A stretch of 64,000 nt of DNA from an uncultured Paracoccaceae bacterium (lineage in GTDB: Bacteria; Pseudomonadota; Alphaproteobacteria; Rhodobacterales; Rhodobacteraceae): positions 868,001 through 932,000 of the forward strand of contig CANMDF010000001.1 of the NCBI GenBank assembly GCA_947496605.1, written 5' to 3'. The notes under the pieces were generated by a model. It had not been told where the DNA came from. It made no database searches and saw only the letters and a list, made by a program, of their open reading frames with translations. This document shows positions 21,801 to 29,824 of the stretch, in pieces. A program made the translations under genes and the position numbers. The stretch's first letter is position 1. Each line of letters begins with the position of its first letter.

Positions 21801-22500
21801 AACCGCTTTTATGGGCGCATTGGGCCTGATGTTCATCATCTTGCTTGCGCAGTTCAACAGTATCTACAATTCCATCCTCGTGCTGATGGCTGTGGTCATG
21901 TCGACTGCAGGTTCGCTCGTGGGCATGTTGGTCATGGATCAACCTTTCTCGATCATCATGACGGGTACGGGCATCGTCGCCTTGGCCGGGATCGTAGTGA
22001 ACAACAACATCATTTTGATCGACACCTATCAAGAATACAGCAAATACATGCCCCGTGCCGAGGCGATCACACGCACAGCCGAGGCCCGTATCCGCCCTGT
22101 TCTGTTGACCACGATCACGACCATGGCAGGTCTGGCTCCGATGATGTTCGGCCTCAGCCTCGACTTCATGAACGGTGGCTATTCTATCGACAGTCCAACC
22201 GCACTCTGGTGGAAGCAGCTGGCAACAGCCGTGGTCTTTGGCCTTGGGATTGCAACAATGCTGACGCTGGTGTTCACCCCGTCCATGCTGGCCGTGCGGG
22301 TCTGGTTCGTGACCTACGTCCAGTGGTTCGCGCAACTCCTGGCCAAACTGTCCATGGGTCGCAGCAGCAAAGCCGCGCGTGATTGGGCACTGGCACGACA
22401 GGCCAAGCGGATCAAAGCGCCTGAATTCATCTGGGACGATGGTGAACCTGACAAGCTACCTCCTCTGGAATTGAAACCGGCGATGCAAGCCGCAGAATAA
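18808..22500 (+). CDS. RND-family efflux permease, unusually long (1230 aa)
   Basis: This is a proton-driven inner-membrane exporter with two repeats of six TMs and two large periplasmic loops. In TM4 the motif is GMLVDGAIVVVEYADK: one of the two Asp residues of AcrB is kept and the second is Gly. TM10 reads GIVVNNNIILIDTYQEY, with no Lys. Typical AcrB-like pumps have about 1040 aa. Here a roughly 100-residue linker (about residues 492-590) between TM6 and TM7 holds two extra hydrophobic segments, and the C-terminal tail is about 65 aa. Substrate is unknown. Followed by a strong terminator. Confidence 0.92.
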   Translation: MTGLVDWAASRARMVLAFIALSLLAGGMAYVGLPKEGEPDIEIPAIFVSVPFPGISAEDSETLLVKPMEAELSDLDGLKTMSATAAESYAGVALEFEFGWDKTKILADIRSAMNNAEAQFPAGADQYSINEINFSEFPIIIVNLTGDVPERTLLRVAKDLQDRIESLDAVLEAGLAGQRDEMLEVVIDPLRLEAYNVTAGELIGVVTNNNLLIAAGEVETAQGTFAVKIPSSFDEPQDVYNLPVKTNGDRVITLGDLATIRLTFEDRIGTARFNGVNTVALQVVKRKGFNLIDTAALVKEVVEEERASWSPELQSAIQVGTSNDQSRNVASMVSQLEGSVLTAIALVMIVVLAALGTRPALLVGFAIPTSFLLCFALLAVMEITISNIVMFGLILAVGMLVDGAIVVVEYADKRIKEGTGPMHAYVEAAKRMFWPIISSTATTLCAFLPMLFWPGVPGQFMGMLPVTLIFVLSASLVVALVYLPVMGGVTGRMSRVFGDTSDWLRARLPWFIRALLVFPAIMVVFTGAMLTLNPGYLTGEAVQTSGFSDSLPGMMLFLVGAFLLSITIGAAKIERQARTIKAGYRRTPFGHFMNFIAGNPIMPLVTVGAVVFTVFSIFGYYGANNNGVEFFVESEPEQAIVYVRARGNLSLEEKDDLVRQAEQVVLAHPGVITAFSFAGDGGLNTDASGASTPGDTVGQVQLETIPWEDRAGIAELDGDVVLAEIQEELNKIPGIETEILAQSRGPASGKPVHLRLKSDDFEELRTATNLARAQFNQTPGLITIEDSLPLPGIDWQIDVDVEKAGRYGADVATVGAMVQMVTRGILLDTMRVDSSDEEIEIRVRLPEQDRVLSTLDSLKVRTNQGLIPLSNFITRTPVQKLAQIDRIEQKRYFDVKAGVEAGLTNLTVDGEAIAVVRVVSEEAIGMDRYDVVTLLGDTTAASLSELVDGNETSEAPLNANERIAVLTEWLDTNPLPASIDWEWTGDQEEQAESGAFLQTAFMGALGLMFIILLAQFNSIYNSILVLMAVVMSTAGSLVGMLVMDQPFSIIMTGTGIVALAGIVVNNNIILIDTYQEYSKYMPRAEAITRTAEARIRPVLLTTITTMAGLAPMMFGLSLDFMNGGYSIDSPTALWWKQLATAVVFGLGIATMLTLVFTPSMLAVRVWFVTYVQWFAQLLAKLSMGRSSKAARDWALARQAKRIKAPEFIWDDGEPDKLPPLELKPAMQAAE

Positions 22501-22504
22501 CACC

Positions 22505-22536
22505 AAAGGCCCGCAGAGTTGCGGGCCTTTTCTTTT
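22505..22536 (+). terminator. Intrinsic terminator of the efflux operon
   Basis: AAAGGCCCGC and GCGGGCCTTT form a perfect 10-bp stem around a 6-nt loop (AGAGTT), followed by TCTTTT. It starts 5 bp after the pump stop codon. This is the best-formed rho-independent terminator in the window. Confidence 0.9.
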
Positions 22537-22552
22537 GGTTAAGTCGCTCATT

Positions 22553-22590
22553 TAATAAACCAATTGATTAATTAACGCATTAGTTTATTA
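22553..22590. promoter_or_regulatory. AT-rich inverted repeat upstream of arsR-type gene
   Basis: TAATAAAC (22553-22560) and GTTTATTA (22583-22590) are exact inverted copies around an AT-rich core (ATTGATTAATTAACG), ending 8 bp before the ArsR start. The position and symmetry fit an autorepressor operator for an ArsR-family dimer. Confidence 0.5.
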
Positions 22591-22597
22591 GTGGGAT

Positions 22598-22936
22598 ATG
22601 GACAGCTCTGATCAACTCGACGCCACGTTCTCCGCCCTCGCCCATCCGGCGCGCCGCGCGATCCTCGCGCGTCTTGCCCAAGGTGAAGCGACCGTCAATA
22701 TGCTTGCCGAACCTTTTGAGATGAGCCTTCCGGCGATTTCCAAACATATCCGTGTTCTTGAAAACGCAGGTCTGATCAAACGCGGGCGTCATGCCCAGTT
22801 CCGCCCTTGCACACTGGACACCAAGCCACTCCAAGACATCGCTAACTGGACGGACCAGTATCGCCCCATTTGGGACGCGCGGTTCGATGCGATGGACCAA
22901 TTACTTAATCAACTGAAGGATCCTCATCATGACTGA
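22598..22936 (+). CDS. ArsR-family winged-helix transcriptional regulator
   Basis: This 112-aa protein is almost entirely an ArsR winged helix: TFSALAHPARRAILARLAQG, then recognition helix MSLPAISKHIRVLENAGLI and wing KRGRHAQFRP. No Cys-rich metal site (ELCVCDL type) is present, so it is of the non-metal subgroup that is usually paired with SRPBCC proteins. It overlaps the next gene by 8 bp and probably represses the pair through the palindrome just upstream. Confidence 0.88.
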   Translation: MDSSDQLDATFSALAHPARRAILARLAQGEATVNMLAEPFEMSLPAISKHIRVLENAGLIKRGRHAQFRPCTLDTKPLQDIANWTDQYRPIWDARFDAMDQLLNQLKDPHHD

Positions 22937-23414
22937 TCAACCCAACTGGGTGCGGCTGCAACGCACATTCGATGCCCCGATTGAACGCGTTTGGCAGATG
23001 TGGACTGATCCAGAGCTTTACAAGCAATGGTATGGCCCAATGGGCATGAATGTCCCGACCGCTGAAATGGACGTACAGGTCGGCGGCACCCGTAAGGTCA
23101 ACATGTACATGAAAACGCCCGACCGAGAGATGAGCATGTGGTTCACGGGTGTCTTCAAGGAACTCAATGCGCCCAATCGGTTGGTCTATACTGAGGCCAT
23201 GTGCCAACCAGATGGCACGCTGATCCCGCCTGAAAGCATGGGCATGCCCGCAGGCAGCCCCGACTTTACCGAAGTGATCGTAGAGCTAACCGAAGACGGC
23301 GGCAAAACGCATATGACAATGGTGCACGTCGGCGTGCCAGAAGGCACCGCAGGCGAAGGTGGCTGGAACCAGGCACTAGATGCACTTGTCGCATTTGCGA
23401 ACCAAGCGACTTGA
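22929..23414 (+). CDS. SRPBCC/AHSA1-family protein
   Basis: This 161-aa protein has the START-like fold signature: RTFDAPIERVWQMWTDPELYKQWYGP at the N-terminus and a C-terminal GGWNQALDALVAF helix. These small proteins bind hydrophobic ligands; the ligand here is unknown. The gene overlaps the ArsR gene by 8 bp. ArsR-SRPBCC pairs are widespread, and a stress- or ligand-responsive unit is a reasonable inference. Confidence 0.85.
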   Translation: MTDQPNWVRLQRTFDAPIERVWQMWTDPELYKQWYGPMGMNVPTAEMDVQVGGTRKVNMYMKTPDREMSMWFTGVFKELNAPNRLVYTEAMCQPDGTLIPPESMGMPAGSPDFTEVIVELTEDGGKTHMTMVHVGVPEGTAGEGGWNQALDALVAFANQAT

Positions 23415-23423
23415 CGAAAAGGT

Positions 23424-23445
23424 GGCAGGGTCAGGCGGCCCTGCC
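23424..23445. terminator. Hairpin between convergent SRPBCC and Atm1 genes
   Basis: GGCAGGG and CCCTGCC form a 7-bp stem (8-nt loop) in the 38-bp gap between two convergent genes. The stem is GC-rich, but T-runs are lacking on both sides. A shared bidirectional terminator is plausible. Confidence 0.45.
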
Positions 23446-23452
23446 CCACCAA

Positions 23453-25273
23453 TTAAACCAGTTCGTCCTCTGATTGACGGTTCCACAGATGCGCGTAGCG
23501 CCCATCAGCAGCCAACAGATCATCGTGGCGACCTTCCTCGACAATGATGCCATCCTCAAGCACGACGATCCGGTCTGCATCGGCAATTGTCGAAAGACGG
23601 TGCGCAATCGTAATCACGGTCCTTCCCTCGCCCATGGCTTTCAGCTCGGCCTGAATCTCCATCTCGGTCTCGGTGTCGAGCGCGCTTGTTGCCTCGTCCA
23701 GCAACAGAATCGGCGGGTTCTTTAGCAAGGTGCGGGCGATCCCGACGCGCTGTTTTTCACCACCCGATAACTTGAGGCCCCGTTCACCAACAGTGGTTTG
23801 ATACCCTTCAGGCAAGCTGGTGATAAAGTCATGTATCTTGGCGGCTTTGGCTGCTGCAATAATCTCGTGCTCGGACGCCCCGGGGCGGCCGTATGCGATG
23901 TTATAGTGGACCGTATCGTTGAACAGGACAGTATCCTGCGGAACCACGCCAATCTGGGCATGCAGGCTGGCTTGGGTAATATCGCGGACATCTTGATCAT
24001 CGATCAACAATGCACCGTCGCCAACATCATAAAAGCGGAACAGCAAGCGCCCGATGGTCGATTTACCCGACCCCGATGATCCGACAATCGCCACGGTCTG
24101 ACCCGGTGCGACATCAAGACTGATCCCCTTTAGAATAGGACGCGCAGCATCATAGCCAAAAGTCACATTCTTAAGCGCGACACGCCCGCCATTCACCACA
24201 AGTGCCTTGGCACCCGGTTTGTCCTGCACCTCCGCGGGTTGCTCAAGTAGGTCAAACATATCGCCCATATCAATCAGCGCCTGACGAATTTCGCGGTAAA
24301 CGGTACCTAGAAAGTTCAAAGGCATGGTAATCTGGATCATGTAGGCGTTCACCATGACAAAATCGCCAACGGTCAGATCGCCGCGTTGCACACCAACAGC
24401 GGCCATGACCATGACAGCCACCAAGCCGCCTGTGATCAGAACCGATTGCCCAAAGTTCAGGAATGCGAGCGAATAGTTGGTGCGGATCGCCGCATCCTCA
24501 TAATTCTCCATCGCAACATCGTAGCGGTCGGCCTCCCACTTCTCGGCGCCAAAGTACTTGACCGTTTCAAAGTTCAGCAGACTGTCGATGGCCTTTTGAT
24601 TGGCATCGGTGTCTTGGTCGTTCATTTCCTTGCGGATTTTTACGCGCCATTCAGTCACCTTAAACGTGAACCAAACATAGAGCGCGATGGTCACCACGAC
24701 GACCGCCAAGTACCAGACATCAAACAGGAAAAAGAGGATCGCGCCGATCATCAGCAGCTCGAGTACCAGCGGCCCGATGGAGAACAGCAAGAAGCGCAGT
24801 AAGAAGTCGACACCCTTGACGCCACGCTCGATGATCCGTGACAGACCGCCGGTTTTACGGGTGATGTGATAGCGCATGGACAGGCGGTGGATGTGGGTAA
24901 AGGTCTCTAGCGCCAATTGGCGCAAAGCCCGCTGACCCACACGGGTAAAGACCACATCGCGCAGTTGTTGAAAGCCCACGGTCATCAAACGCGCAAAGCC
25001 GTAGGCGATGGTCAAGCCAACAGCGCCCAGCCCCATCATTGTCGCCGCATCCATCCCGTCAGGGGCCAATGCATCGACGGCTTCGCGGTAGAACAACGGC
25101 GTTGTGACCGCGATCAATTTTGAGATGAAAAGAACCGCTAGCGCAATGACCACACGACGCTTCACCCACGCCTGACCATCAGGCCACAAATAGGGAACGA
25201 CACGCTGGATAACGCTCCAGCCCTGCACTTGGGCATCATTTAGATTGGCTTCAGTTTTGCTTAGACCACGCAT
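23453..25273 (-). CDS. Atm1-type ABC exporter (heavy-metal/glutathione-S compound)
   Basis: This 606-aa half-transporter has an N-terminal six-TM domain and a C-terminal ATPase. The TM domain carries the Atm1 subfamily block AIDSLLNFETVKYFGAE and TGGLSRIIERGVKG. The ATPase has Walker A VGSSGSGKSTIG, signature KLSGGEKQRVGIAR and Walker B PILLLDEATSALD. Bacterial Atm1 homologues export glutathione-linked metals or persulfides and affect Fe-S homeostasis. It lies 66 bp downstream of a LysM protein gene in the same direction; co-transcription is possible. Confidence 0.92.
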   Translation of the reverse strand: MRGLSKTEANLNDAQVQGWSVIQRVVPYLWPDGQAWVKRRVVIALAVLFISKLIAVTTPLFYREAVDALAPDGMDAATMMGLGAVGLTIAYGFARLMTVGFQQLRDVVFTRVGQRALRQLALETFTHIHRLSMRYHITRKTGGLSRIIERGVKGVDFLLRFLLFSIGPLVLELLMIGAILFFLFDVWYLAVVVVTIALYVWFTFKVTEWRVKIRKEMNDQDTDANQKAIDSLLNFETVKYFGAEKWEADRYDVAMENYEDAAIRTNYSLAFLNFGQSVLITGGLVAVMVMAAVGVQRGDLTVGDFVMVNAYMIQITMPLNFLGTVYREIRQALIDMGDMFDLLEQPAEVQDKPGAKALVVNGGRVALKNVTFGYDAARPILKGISLDVAPGQTVAIVGSSGSGKSTIGRLLFRFYDVGDGALLIDDQDVRDITQASLHAQIGVVPQDTVLFNDTVHYNIAYGRPGASEHEIIAAAKAAKIHDFITSLPEGYQTTVGERGLKLSGGEKQRVGIARTLLKNPPILLLDEATSALDTETEMEIQAELKAMGEGRTVITIAHRLSTIADADRIVVLEDGIIVEEGRHDDLLAADGRYAHLWNRQSEDELV

Positions 25274-25339
25274 AAGAACTCCGAGACTGCGGGGGTTCTA
25301 CCTAAAGTCGGATTGGCCGGATGACCAGAGCCAACCACG

Positions 25340-26536
25340 CTATTGCGACATCTCAGGCATGCGGAAAATCTGGCCGGGATAAATCAGGTTAGGATCACGG
25401 ATCAAATCGCTGTTTGCTTCAAAGACCTCAACATAGAAAATGCCATTTCCTAAGGTCTCTTCAGCGATGGCCCAAAGCGTTGCACCGGGCTGAACAGTAC
25501 GCACCGCGACCTCAAATCCGTCCTGAGATGTTTCTTCGGCCAAAACGGCAGCGACATCTTCAGGTTCTTCACGCTTAAAGGGGGTTTCAAGGCGGGACAC
25601 CACATCGCCTTGCTCATCCACCTCATCAATCCGCAGGGTGTAGACGCCTGTGTCGATGCTCGGCAGATCAATGCGCCAGTCGCCCCCTTCGGTGACTGGC
25701 GACGCAGTCAATGGTTCGTTGTCGATATAGACCTGAACGGCACCATCACCGACAGCACGGCCGGACAATTGCACTTCGCCTTCCGGGTCATAGGTGATCG
25801 CGTCCAAAGCCACGTTTTCATCAACCTCTGGTGCGTTCAGGCTGGGTGCGGCTTGCACAACGCGCACGCCATCTTCGTCGGCTTGCAGGACTGTTGGCGG
25901 CAGCGGTGCAGCAATTACAGCATCTGCCACAGATGCAACTGGCGCTTCCGGCACCTCAACGACAGGTGCTTCAGCTGTGGCCACATCCGTTGTCTCAACA
26001 AGGTCAGCGGCCTCTGCGACCACAATCTCGGGCTGTTGCGGCTCAGGCGCCGCCTCTGGCTCTGGCACGACAGCCACAATGACAGGTGCTGCAATCGGCG
26101 CCACCATATAGCTTGTCGTCGATGCAATCGCAGCACCTTCAGGATCGGCTAACAAAGACAATCGACGCGGCTGATCCGAAGGGCCTGCGACAGGCAAGGA
26201 TACAAAGCTGCCCGAAGGATCAGCGGTCACGCGATCGAGCGCTTCGCCTGCAAGGATGACATCGACAACCTGTCCCGGCTCTGCCCGACCGGCAATCACC
26301 ATTAGACCATCGGGTTCGACGCGAAACGTATCAAAAACGGGCACTTGCGCAATCTCTTCTGGCGCAGCAGGCGCGTCCGCAGGTACGGGCGCTTCGACCA
26401 CCTCGTCAACCGGATCAGGCAACACTTCTGAAATCTCAGGCTGCGGCACCAAGACAAAGATGACGAAAGCAATCAATGCAGCGGCACCCGCGCCCAACAA
26501 CAGCGGCTTGGCGCTTGATTTCACATCTTCTGTCAC
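25340..26536 (-). CDS. LysM-domain protein with proline/alanine-rich linker
   Basis: This 398-aa protein has an N-terminal TM (LLLGAGAAALIAFVIFVLV), an Ig-like region near residues 60-130, a low-complexity A/V/P/E-rich stretch (about 155-240), another Ig-like stretch, and a C-terminal LysM domain. The LysM contains VQPGATLWAIAEETLGNG and NLIYPGQIFRMPE. LysM domains bind peptidoglycan. I prefer a GTG start at 26536 because AAGGGACGAG sits just upstream; an in-frame TTG at 26560 is the alternative. It is divergent from the LOG gene. Confidence 0.8.
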   Translation of the reverse strand: MTEDVKSSAKPLLLGAGAAALIAFVIFVLVPQPEISEVLPDPVDEVVEAPVPADAPAAPEEIAQVPVFDTFRVEPDGLMVIAGRAEPGQVVDVILAGEALDRVTADPSGSFVSLPVAGPSDQPRRLSLLADPEGAAIASTTSYMVAPIAAPVIVAVVPEPEAAPEPQQPEIVVAEAADLVETTDVATAEAPVVEVPEAPVASVADAVIAAPLPPTVLQADEDGVRVVQAAPSLNAPEVDENVALDAITYDPEGEVQLSGRAVGDGAVQVYIDNEPLTASPVTEGGDWRIDLPSIDTGVYTLRIDEVDEQGDVVSRLETPFKREEPEDVAAVLAEETSQDGFEVAVRTVQPGATLWAIAEETLGNGIFYVEVFEANSDLIRDPNLIYPGQIFRMPEMSQ

Positions 26537-26648
26537 GGCTCGTCCCTTTTGCAGTGCCAAGTTCTGGCATACCCCGCCCCCGGTGGTTGAGGCACCTTAA
26601 CAACGCAGGTATGACCGGTCAAAGCGAAGCTAGCGTGAGGGACCCACA

Positions 26649-27203
26649 ATGTCAGCATATCCTAAATCAGTTTGCGTTTACTGTGGCTCTCGGGACGGGA
26701 ATATCCCTGAATATGCGCAAGCTGCCCAAGATACAGGGCAATTGCTGGCCAAAAACGGATGGCGTCTGGTTTATGGCGCGGGCGACGTGGGCCTAATGGG
26801 GCGCGTCGCCAATGCAGTGCAAGAGGCAGGCGGCAAGACTTTTGGCGTGATCCCAACCCATCTGATGGACTGGGAAGTTGGCAAACGCGACCTTGATACC
26901 TTTGTGATTACCGAAACGATGCATGAGCGCAAAAAGGTCATGTTCATGAACGCTGACGCCGTCGTTGTGCTGCCCGGTGGCGCCGGATCATTGGACGAAT
27001 TCTTTGAGGCGCTGACATGGCGCCAGCTCAAACTACACAACAAGCCGCTGATATTGCTGAATATTGACGGATTTTGGGACCCACTTTGCGATCTTTTGCA
27101 GCATGTGGTCGATAGCGGTTTTGCGGGCGATGACGTCCTCGGGTTTGTGCAAGTGGCCGAAGATGTAAGAGAGCTTGAGGCGATGCTGAAGGCTTGTCTT
27201 TAA
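26649..27203 (+). CDS. LOG-family (TIGR00730) nucleoside-monophosphate phosphoribohydrolase
   Basis: This 184-aa protein starts SVCVYCGSRDGN and contains LVYGAGDVGLMG, HERKKVM and PGGAGSLDEFFEALTWRQL. These are the LOG motifs, with Ser in place of Thr in the usual GGxGTxxE. Members release bases from nucleoside 5'-monophosphates such as cytokinin precursors; many are mis-annotated as lysine decarboxylases. The in vivo substrate here is unknown. Confidence 0.88.
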   Translation: MSAYPKSVCVYCGSRDGNIPEYAQAAQDTGQLLAKNGWRLVYGAGDVGLMGRVANAVQEAGGKTFGVIPTHLMDWEVGKRDLDTFVITETMHERKKVMFMNADAVVVLPGGAGSLDEFFEALTWRQLKLHNKPLILLNIDGFWDPLCDLLQHVVDSGFAGDDVLGFVQVAEDVRELEAMLKACL

Positions 27204-27403
27204 ACCGTAACCGTTAACGATTTGGCGGTCGCTAAACTACCAGTCAATTTAGACCCAGAATATGGAGAGGCACATTGCGTTCAGCCGCATAATCGCGAAG
27301 CTGACAAGTACAGATCTTGGAGGCCGCTGATCAACGGGGATCCGCAAGTTGCTGAGATCCCAATGCCCTCACAACACGAGAGGACATAAGGCTCTCTTGA
27401 GAA
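27204..27403. other. Intergenic region between LOG and VPLPA-CTERM genes
   Basis: These 200 bp lie between two convergent genes. They contain only a weak GAGAG/CTCTC hairpin (27378-27396) that could end the minus-strand transcript. No ORF or RNA gene was recognised. Confidence 0.4.
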
Positions 27404-27943
27404 CTAAACTGTTTGGTTGGTCTTCTTGCGGCGTGCGGCGAATGCGCCGCAACCAAGGGCCGATAACAACAAGACCCCACCTGCCGGAAGCGGAATAGGC
27501 GCCATCGCGTCGCCATCAATATAGTAAATCGACGCGTGTGAAAGCTCTTTACTTGTCTCCCAGGTGCCCGACAACGAACTTACAAGGAACGATCCCCAGT
27601 CATTGCCAGCTTTGAGATTCACAACAACTTTGGACGTGCCCAAAAGCTTATCGATAGACCAATCGCCTGATTTCGTGCCATTTATGACGCCACCGGTAAA
27701 GTTTACCTTGCCATCACCGTCTGGCCCATCGTTCTTATCAGCAAGCTTCCACCCCGACATACCAAACATGACGAATGCAGCATCGATATTGTTGGTATCA
27801 TTCCCTGCGAAACAGGCGTCGTCATCAGGGGTAAACAAACTGAAAGTAGTTCCACCTGAGCTACAAGTCGCGGCAGATGCAGCGGACGCGCACATCATAA
27901 GCCCAGCCGCAATACTAACTTTTAATGACTTCTGAATTCCCAT
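27404..27943 (-). CDS. VPLPA-CTERM-type exported protein
   Basis: This 179-aa protein has a signal peptide (MGIQKSLKVSIAAGLMMCASAASA) and a C-terminal sorting signal: PIPLPAGGVLLLSALG, then a short TM and the basic tail AARRKK. This is the VPLPA-CTERM variant of PEP-CTERM signals recognised by exosortases in Rhodobacterales. The mature region is D/N/G-rich, with no recognised domain. Such proteins are usually cell-surface or matrix proteins. No exosortase gene is in the window. A GGAGGG ribosome site precedes the ATG. Confidence 0.82.
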   Translation of the reverse strand: MGIQKSLKVSIAAGLMMCASAASAATCSSGGTTFSLFTPDDDACFAGNDTNNIDAAFVMFGMSGWKLADKNDGPDGDGKVNFTGGVINGTKSGDWSIDKLLGTSKVVVNLKAGNDWGSFLVSSLSGTWETSKELSHASIYYIDGDAMAPIPLPAGGVLLLSALGCGAFAARRKKTNQTV

Positions 27944-28063
27944 AGCCGTAACCCTCCGGCGAAACCTTTTACACTATTAATCTCTGGTTAATCAATTTCC
28001 GCCGCAAAATCAACACAATTGTGACCAGCAGGCTTTTCTAAGCCTTTACCTTGCACCCAGATC

Positions 28064-29035
28064 TTATGATGCTGGCATCAACGCAGCATACCGCGCGAGG
28101 GAAATATTCGAGCCGCAGGCGATGATACCGACCTGATGGCCAGCCAATTCACCCCTCAAAGGTCCAAGGATCGCCGCCAATGTGGCCGCGCAAGCGGGCT
28201 CAGCCGTGATCCGAAGGTTCTCTTGATAAAGCCCCATCGCCGCCAGCATCTCGCGGTCTTCGATTTTGACGATCTGGTCAACATGGGCACGCGCCACTCC
28301 ATAGGTCAGTGGCATCGCCAATGGTGCGCCAAGGCTATCAGCAATGGTCGCGACCTTCTCAATCCGCACCGCCTGCCCTGCGGCGAAACTTTGCGACATG
28401 CTGTCTGCGCCGAATGGTTCTACCCCAATGACCGTGGCATCAGGGTTCATCTGCTTAATCGCACACGCCATCCCGCTGATCATGCCGCCCCCGCCGATAG
28501 GAATGACGTAGGTATCGATTTGCGGGGCCTGTGTGGCGTATTCATGCCCGCAAATCGCCGACCCGAGGATCATATGTGCGGCCTCAAACGGATGCATCAG
28601 CGCACGGCCGTTTGCGGCGGCGTTATTCATCGCCACAAAGGCGCCCGCCATGTCATCATGCAATGTGACAGTGGCGCCCAGCGCCTCACACCCTGCAATA
28701 CGTGCTGGATCGGTGGCTTTGGGCATAGTGATCAGCGCATCAACGCCAGCCGCCTTTGCCGCCCAAGACACGGCCAAAGCATGGTTCCCACCACTGGCCG
28801 CAACAACACCGGCCTGCCGCTGCGCTGCATCCAAACGCGCAATGCCCAGTAACGCGCCACGCGCCTTAAAGGACCCCGCCTGTTGGAACAGCTCTAATTT
28901 GACGGTCACGCCTGCGCAATCAGGCAAAATGCCGTCCCAACGGGCGGATGAAAGCGGCAGAATAGGCGTTTCAATCAGGTCCGCTTGCACTTCGGCCTTT
29001 GCCGCGACGATCTCATCTAGCGTTGGTCCGATCAT
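28064..29035 (-). CDS. PLP-dependent threonine/serine dehydratase
   Basis: This 323-aa fold-type II PLP enzyme has the PLP lysine in AGSFKARGALLG (Lys57) and the substrate loop ASGGNHALAVSWAAK. The phosphate-binding glycine loop is IPIGGGGMISG, and a late CGSNI motif is present. There is no C-terminal ACT regulatory domain, so it is a catabolic-type dehydratase or a hydroxyaspartate/serine racemase relative. It is alone in its orientation block, downstream of sodB. Confidence 0.88.
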   Translation of the reverse strand: MIGPTLDEIVAAKAEVQADLIETPILPLSSARWDGILPDCAGVTVKLELFQQAGSFKARGALLGIARLDAAQRQAGVVAASGGNHALAVSWAAKAAGVDALITMPKATDPARIAGCEALGATVTLHDDMAGAFVAMNNAAANGRALMHPFEAAHMILGSAICGHEYATQAPQIDTYVIPIGGGGMISGMACAIKQMNPDATVIGVEPFGADSMSQSFAAGQAVRIEKVATIADSLGAPLAMPLTYGVARAHVDQIVKIEDREMLAAMGLYQENLRITAEPACAATLAAILGPLRGELAGHQVGIIACGSNISLARYAALMPAS

Positions 29036-29051
29036 CGTCTTCTCCCATGCA

Positions 29052-29085
29052 AAAGGCCCGCATGACAGATGTCACACGGGCCTTT
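29052..29085 (-). terminator. Terminator hairpin downstream of sodB
   Basis: On the minus strand, AAAGGCCCG and CGGGCCTTT pair as a 9-bp outer stem enclosing an inner TGACA/TGTCA stem, 24 bp after the sodB stop. The stem ends in CTTTT. It also lies immediately upstream of the dehydratase start. Confidence 0.7.
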
Positions 29086-29108
29086 GAATTTGTCCAGATG
29101 GACGGGAA

Positions 29109-29708
29109 TTACATGCGCGAGGCGACGTTTTCCCAGTTCACAAGGTTATCAAGGAAGTTTGTCAAATAGACCGGGCGCTTATTGCGGAAGTCGATGTAGT
29201 AGGAATGCTCCCACACATCACAACCCAGCAAAGCTGTTTGGCCAAAGCAGAGCGGGTTCACGCCATTTTCAGTCTTGGTCACAGCCAAAGATCCGTCAGC
29301 GTTCTTAACCAGCCAGCACCAGCCGGAACCAAACTGACCGGCACCTGCGGCACTAAACTGGGATTTGAATTCATCGACAGAACCAAAGTTCTCGACCAGT
29401 GCCTTTTCCAGTTCACCCGGCATCGCATTGCCATCAGGCCCCATCATTTCCCAAAACTGGTTGTGGTTCCAAAGCTGGCTGATGTTGTTGAAGATGCCGT
29501 TCTGGGCAACTGACGACTTGTCATATGTGCCAACGATGATCTCTTCGAGGGACTTGCCCTCCCACTCAGTGCCCGCAATCGCCGCGTTGCCGTTGGTGAC
29601 ATAGGCGTTGTGGTGCAGGTCGTGGTGGAATTCGAGTGTCTCAGCGGACATGCCTTTGGACGCCAGCGCGTCGTGAGCATAAGGAAGATCAGGAAGTGAG
29701 AATGCCAT
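29109..29708 (-). CDS. sodB: Superoxide dismutase, Fe/Mn family (Fe-like)
   Basis: This 199-aa protein converts superoxide to O2 and H2O2. Metal ligands are His28, His82 (QLWNHNQFW), Asp164 and His168 (DVWEHSYYIDF). Gln78 in NISQLWNH and AGAGQFGSGW favour the iron type, but metal use cannot be settled by eye. No signal peptide, so cytoplasmic. It is followed by its own hairpin and lies downstream of the VOC and sox genes in the same direction. Confidence 0.95.
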   Translation of the reverse strand: MAFSLPDLPYAHDALASKGMSAETLEFHHDLHHNAYVTNGNAAIAGTEWEGKSLEEIIVGTYDKSSVAQNGIFNNISQLWNHNQFWEMMGPDGNAMPGELEKALVENFGSVDEFKSQFSAAGAGQFGSGWCWLVKNADGSLAVTKTENGVNPLCFGQTALLGCDVWEHSYYIDFRNKRPVYLTNFLDNLVNWENVASRM

Positions 29709-29824
29709 GTGATCGGTCTTTCTGTGTTGAGGAAAGTGATGAGGTGATAGATGTCACATGGGCAGCGAAGGTCAAGGGCAAGCGACGGCCATTGGGCCGC
29801 CAAATACGCCCGAAACGCGCAGAG

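Noticed and set aside
26971..27000. LOG-family motif with Ser instead of Thr as a sign of inactivity
   Set aside because: GAGSLDE keeps the catalytic Glu and the Gly loop, and Ser for Thr is a mild change, so the enzyme is probably active.
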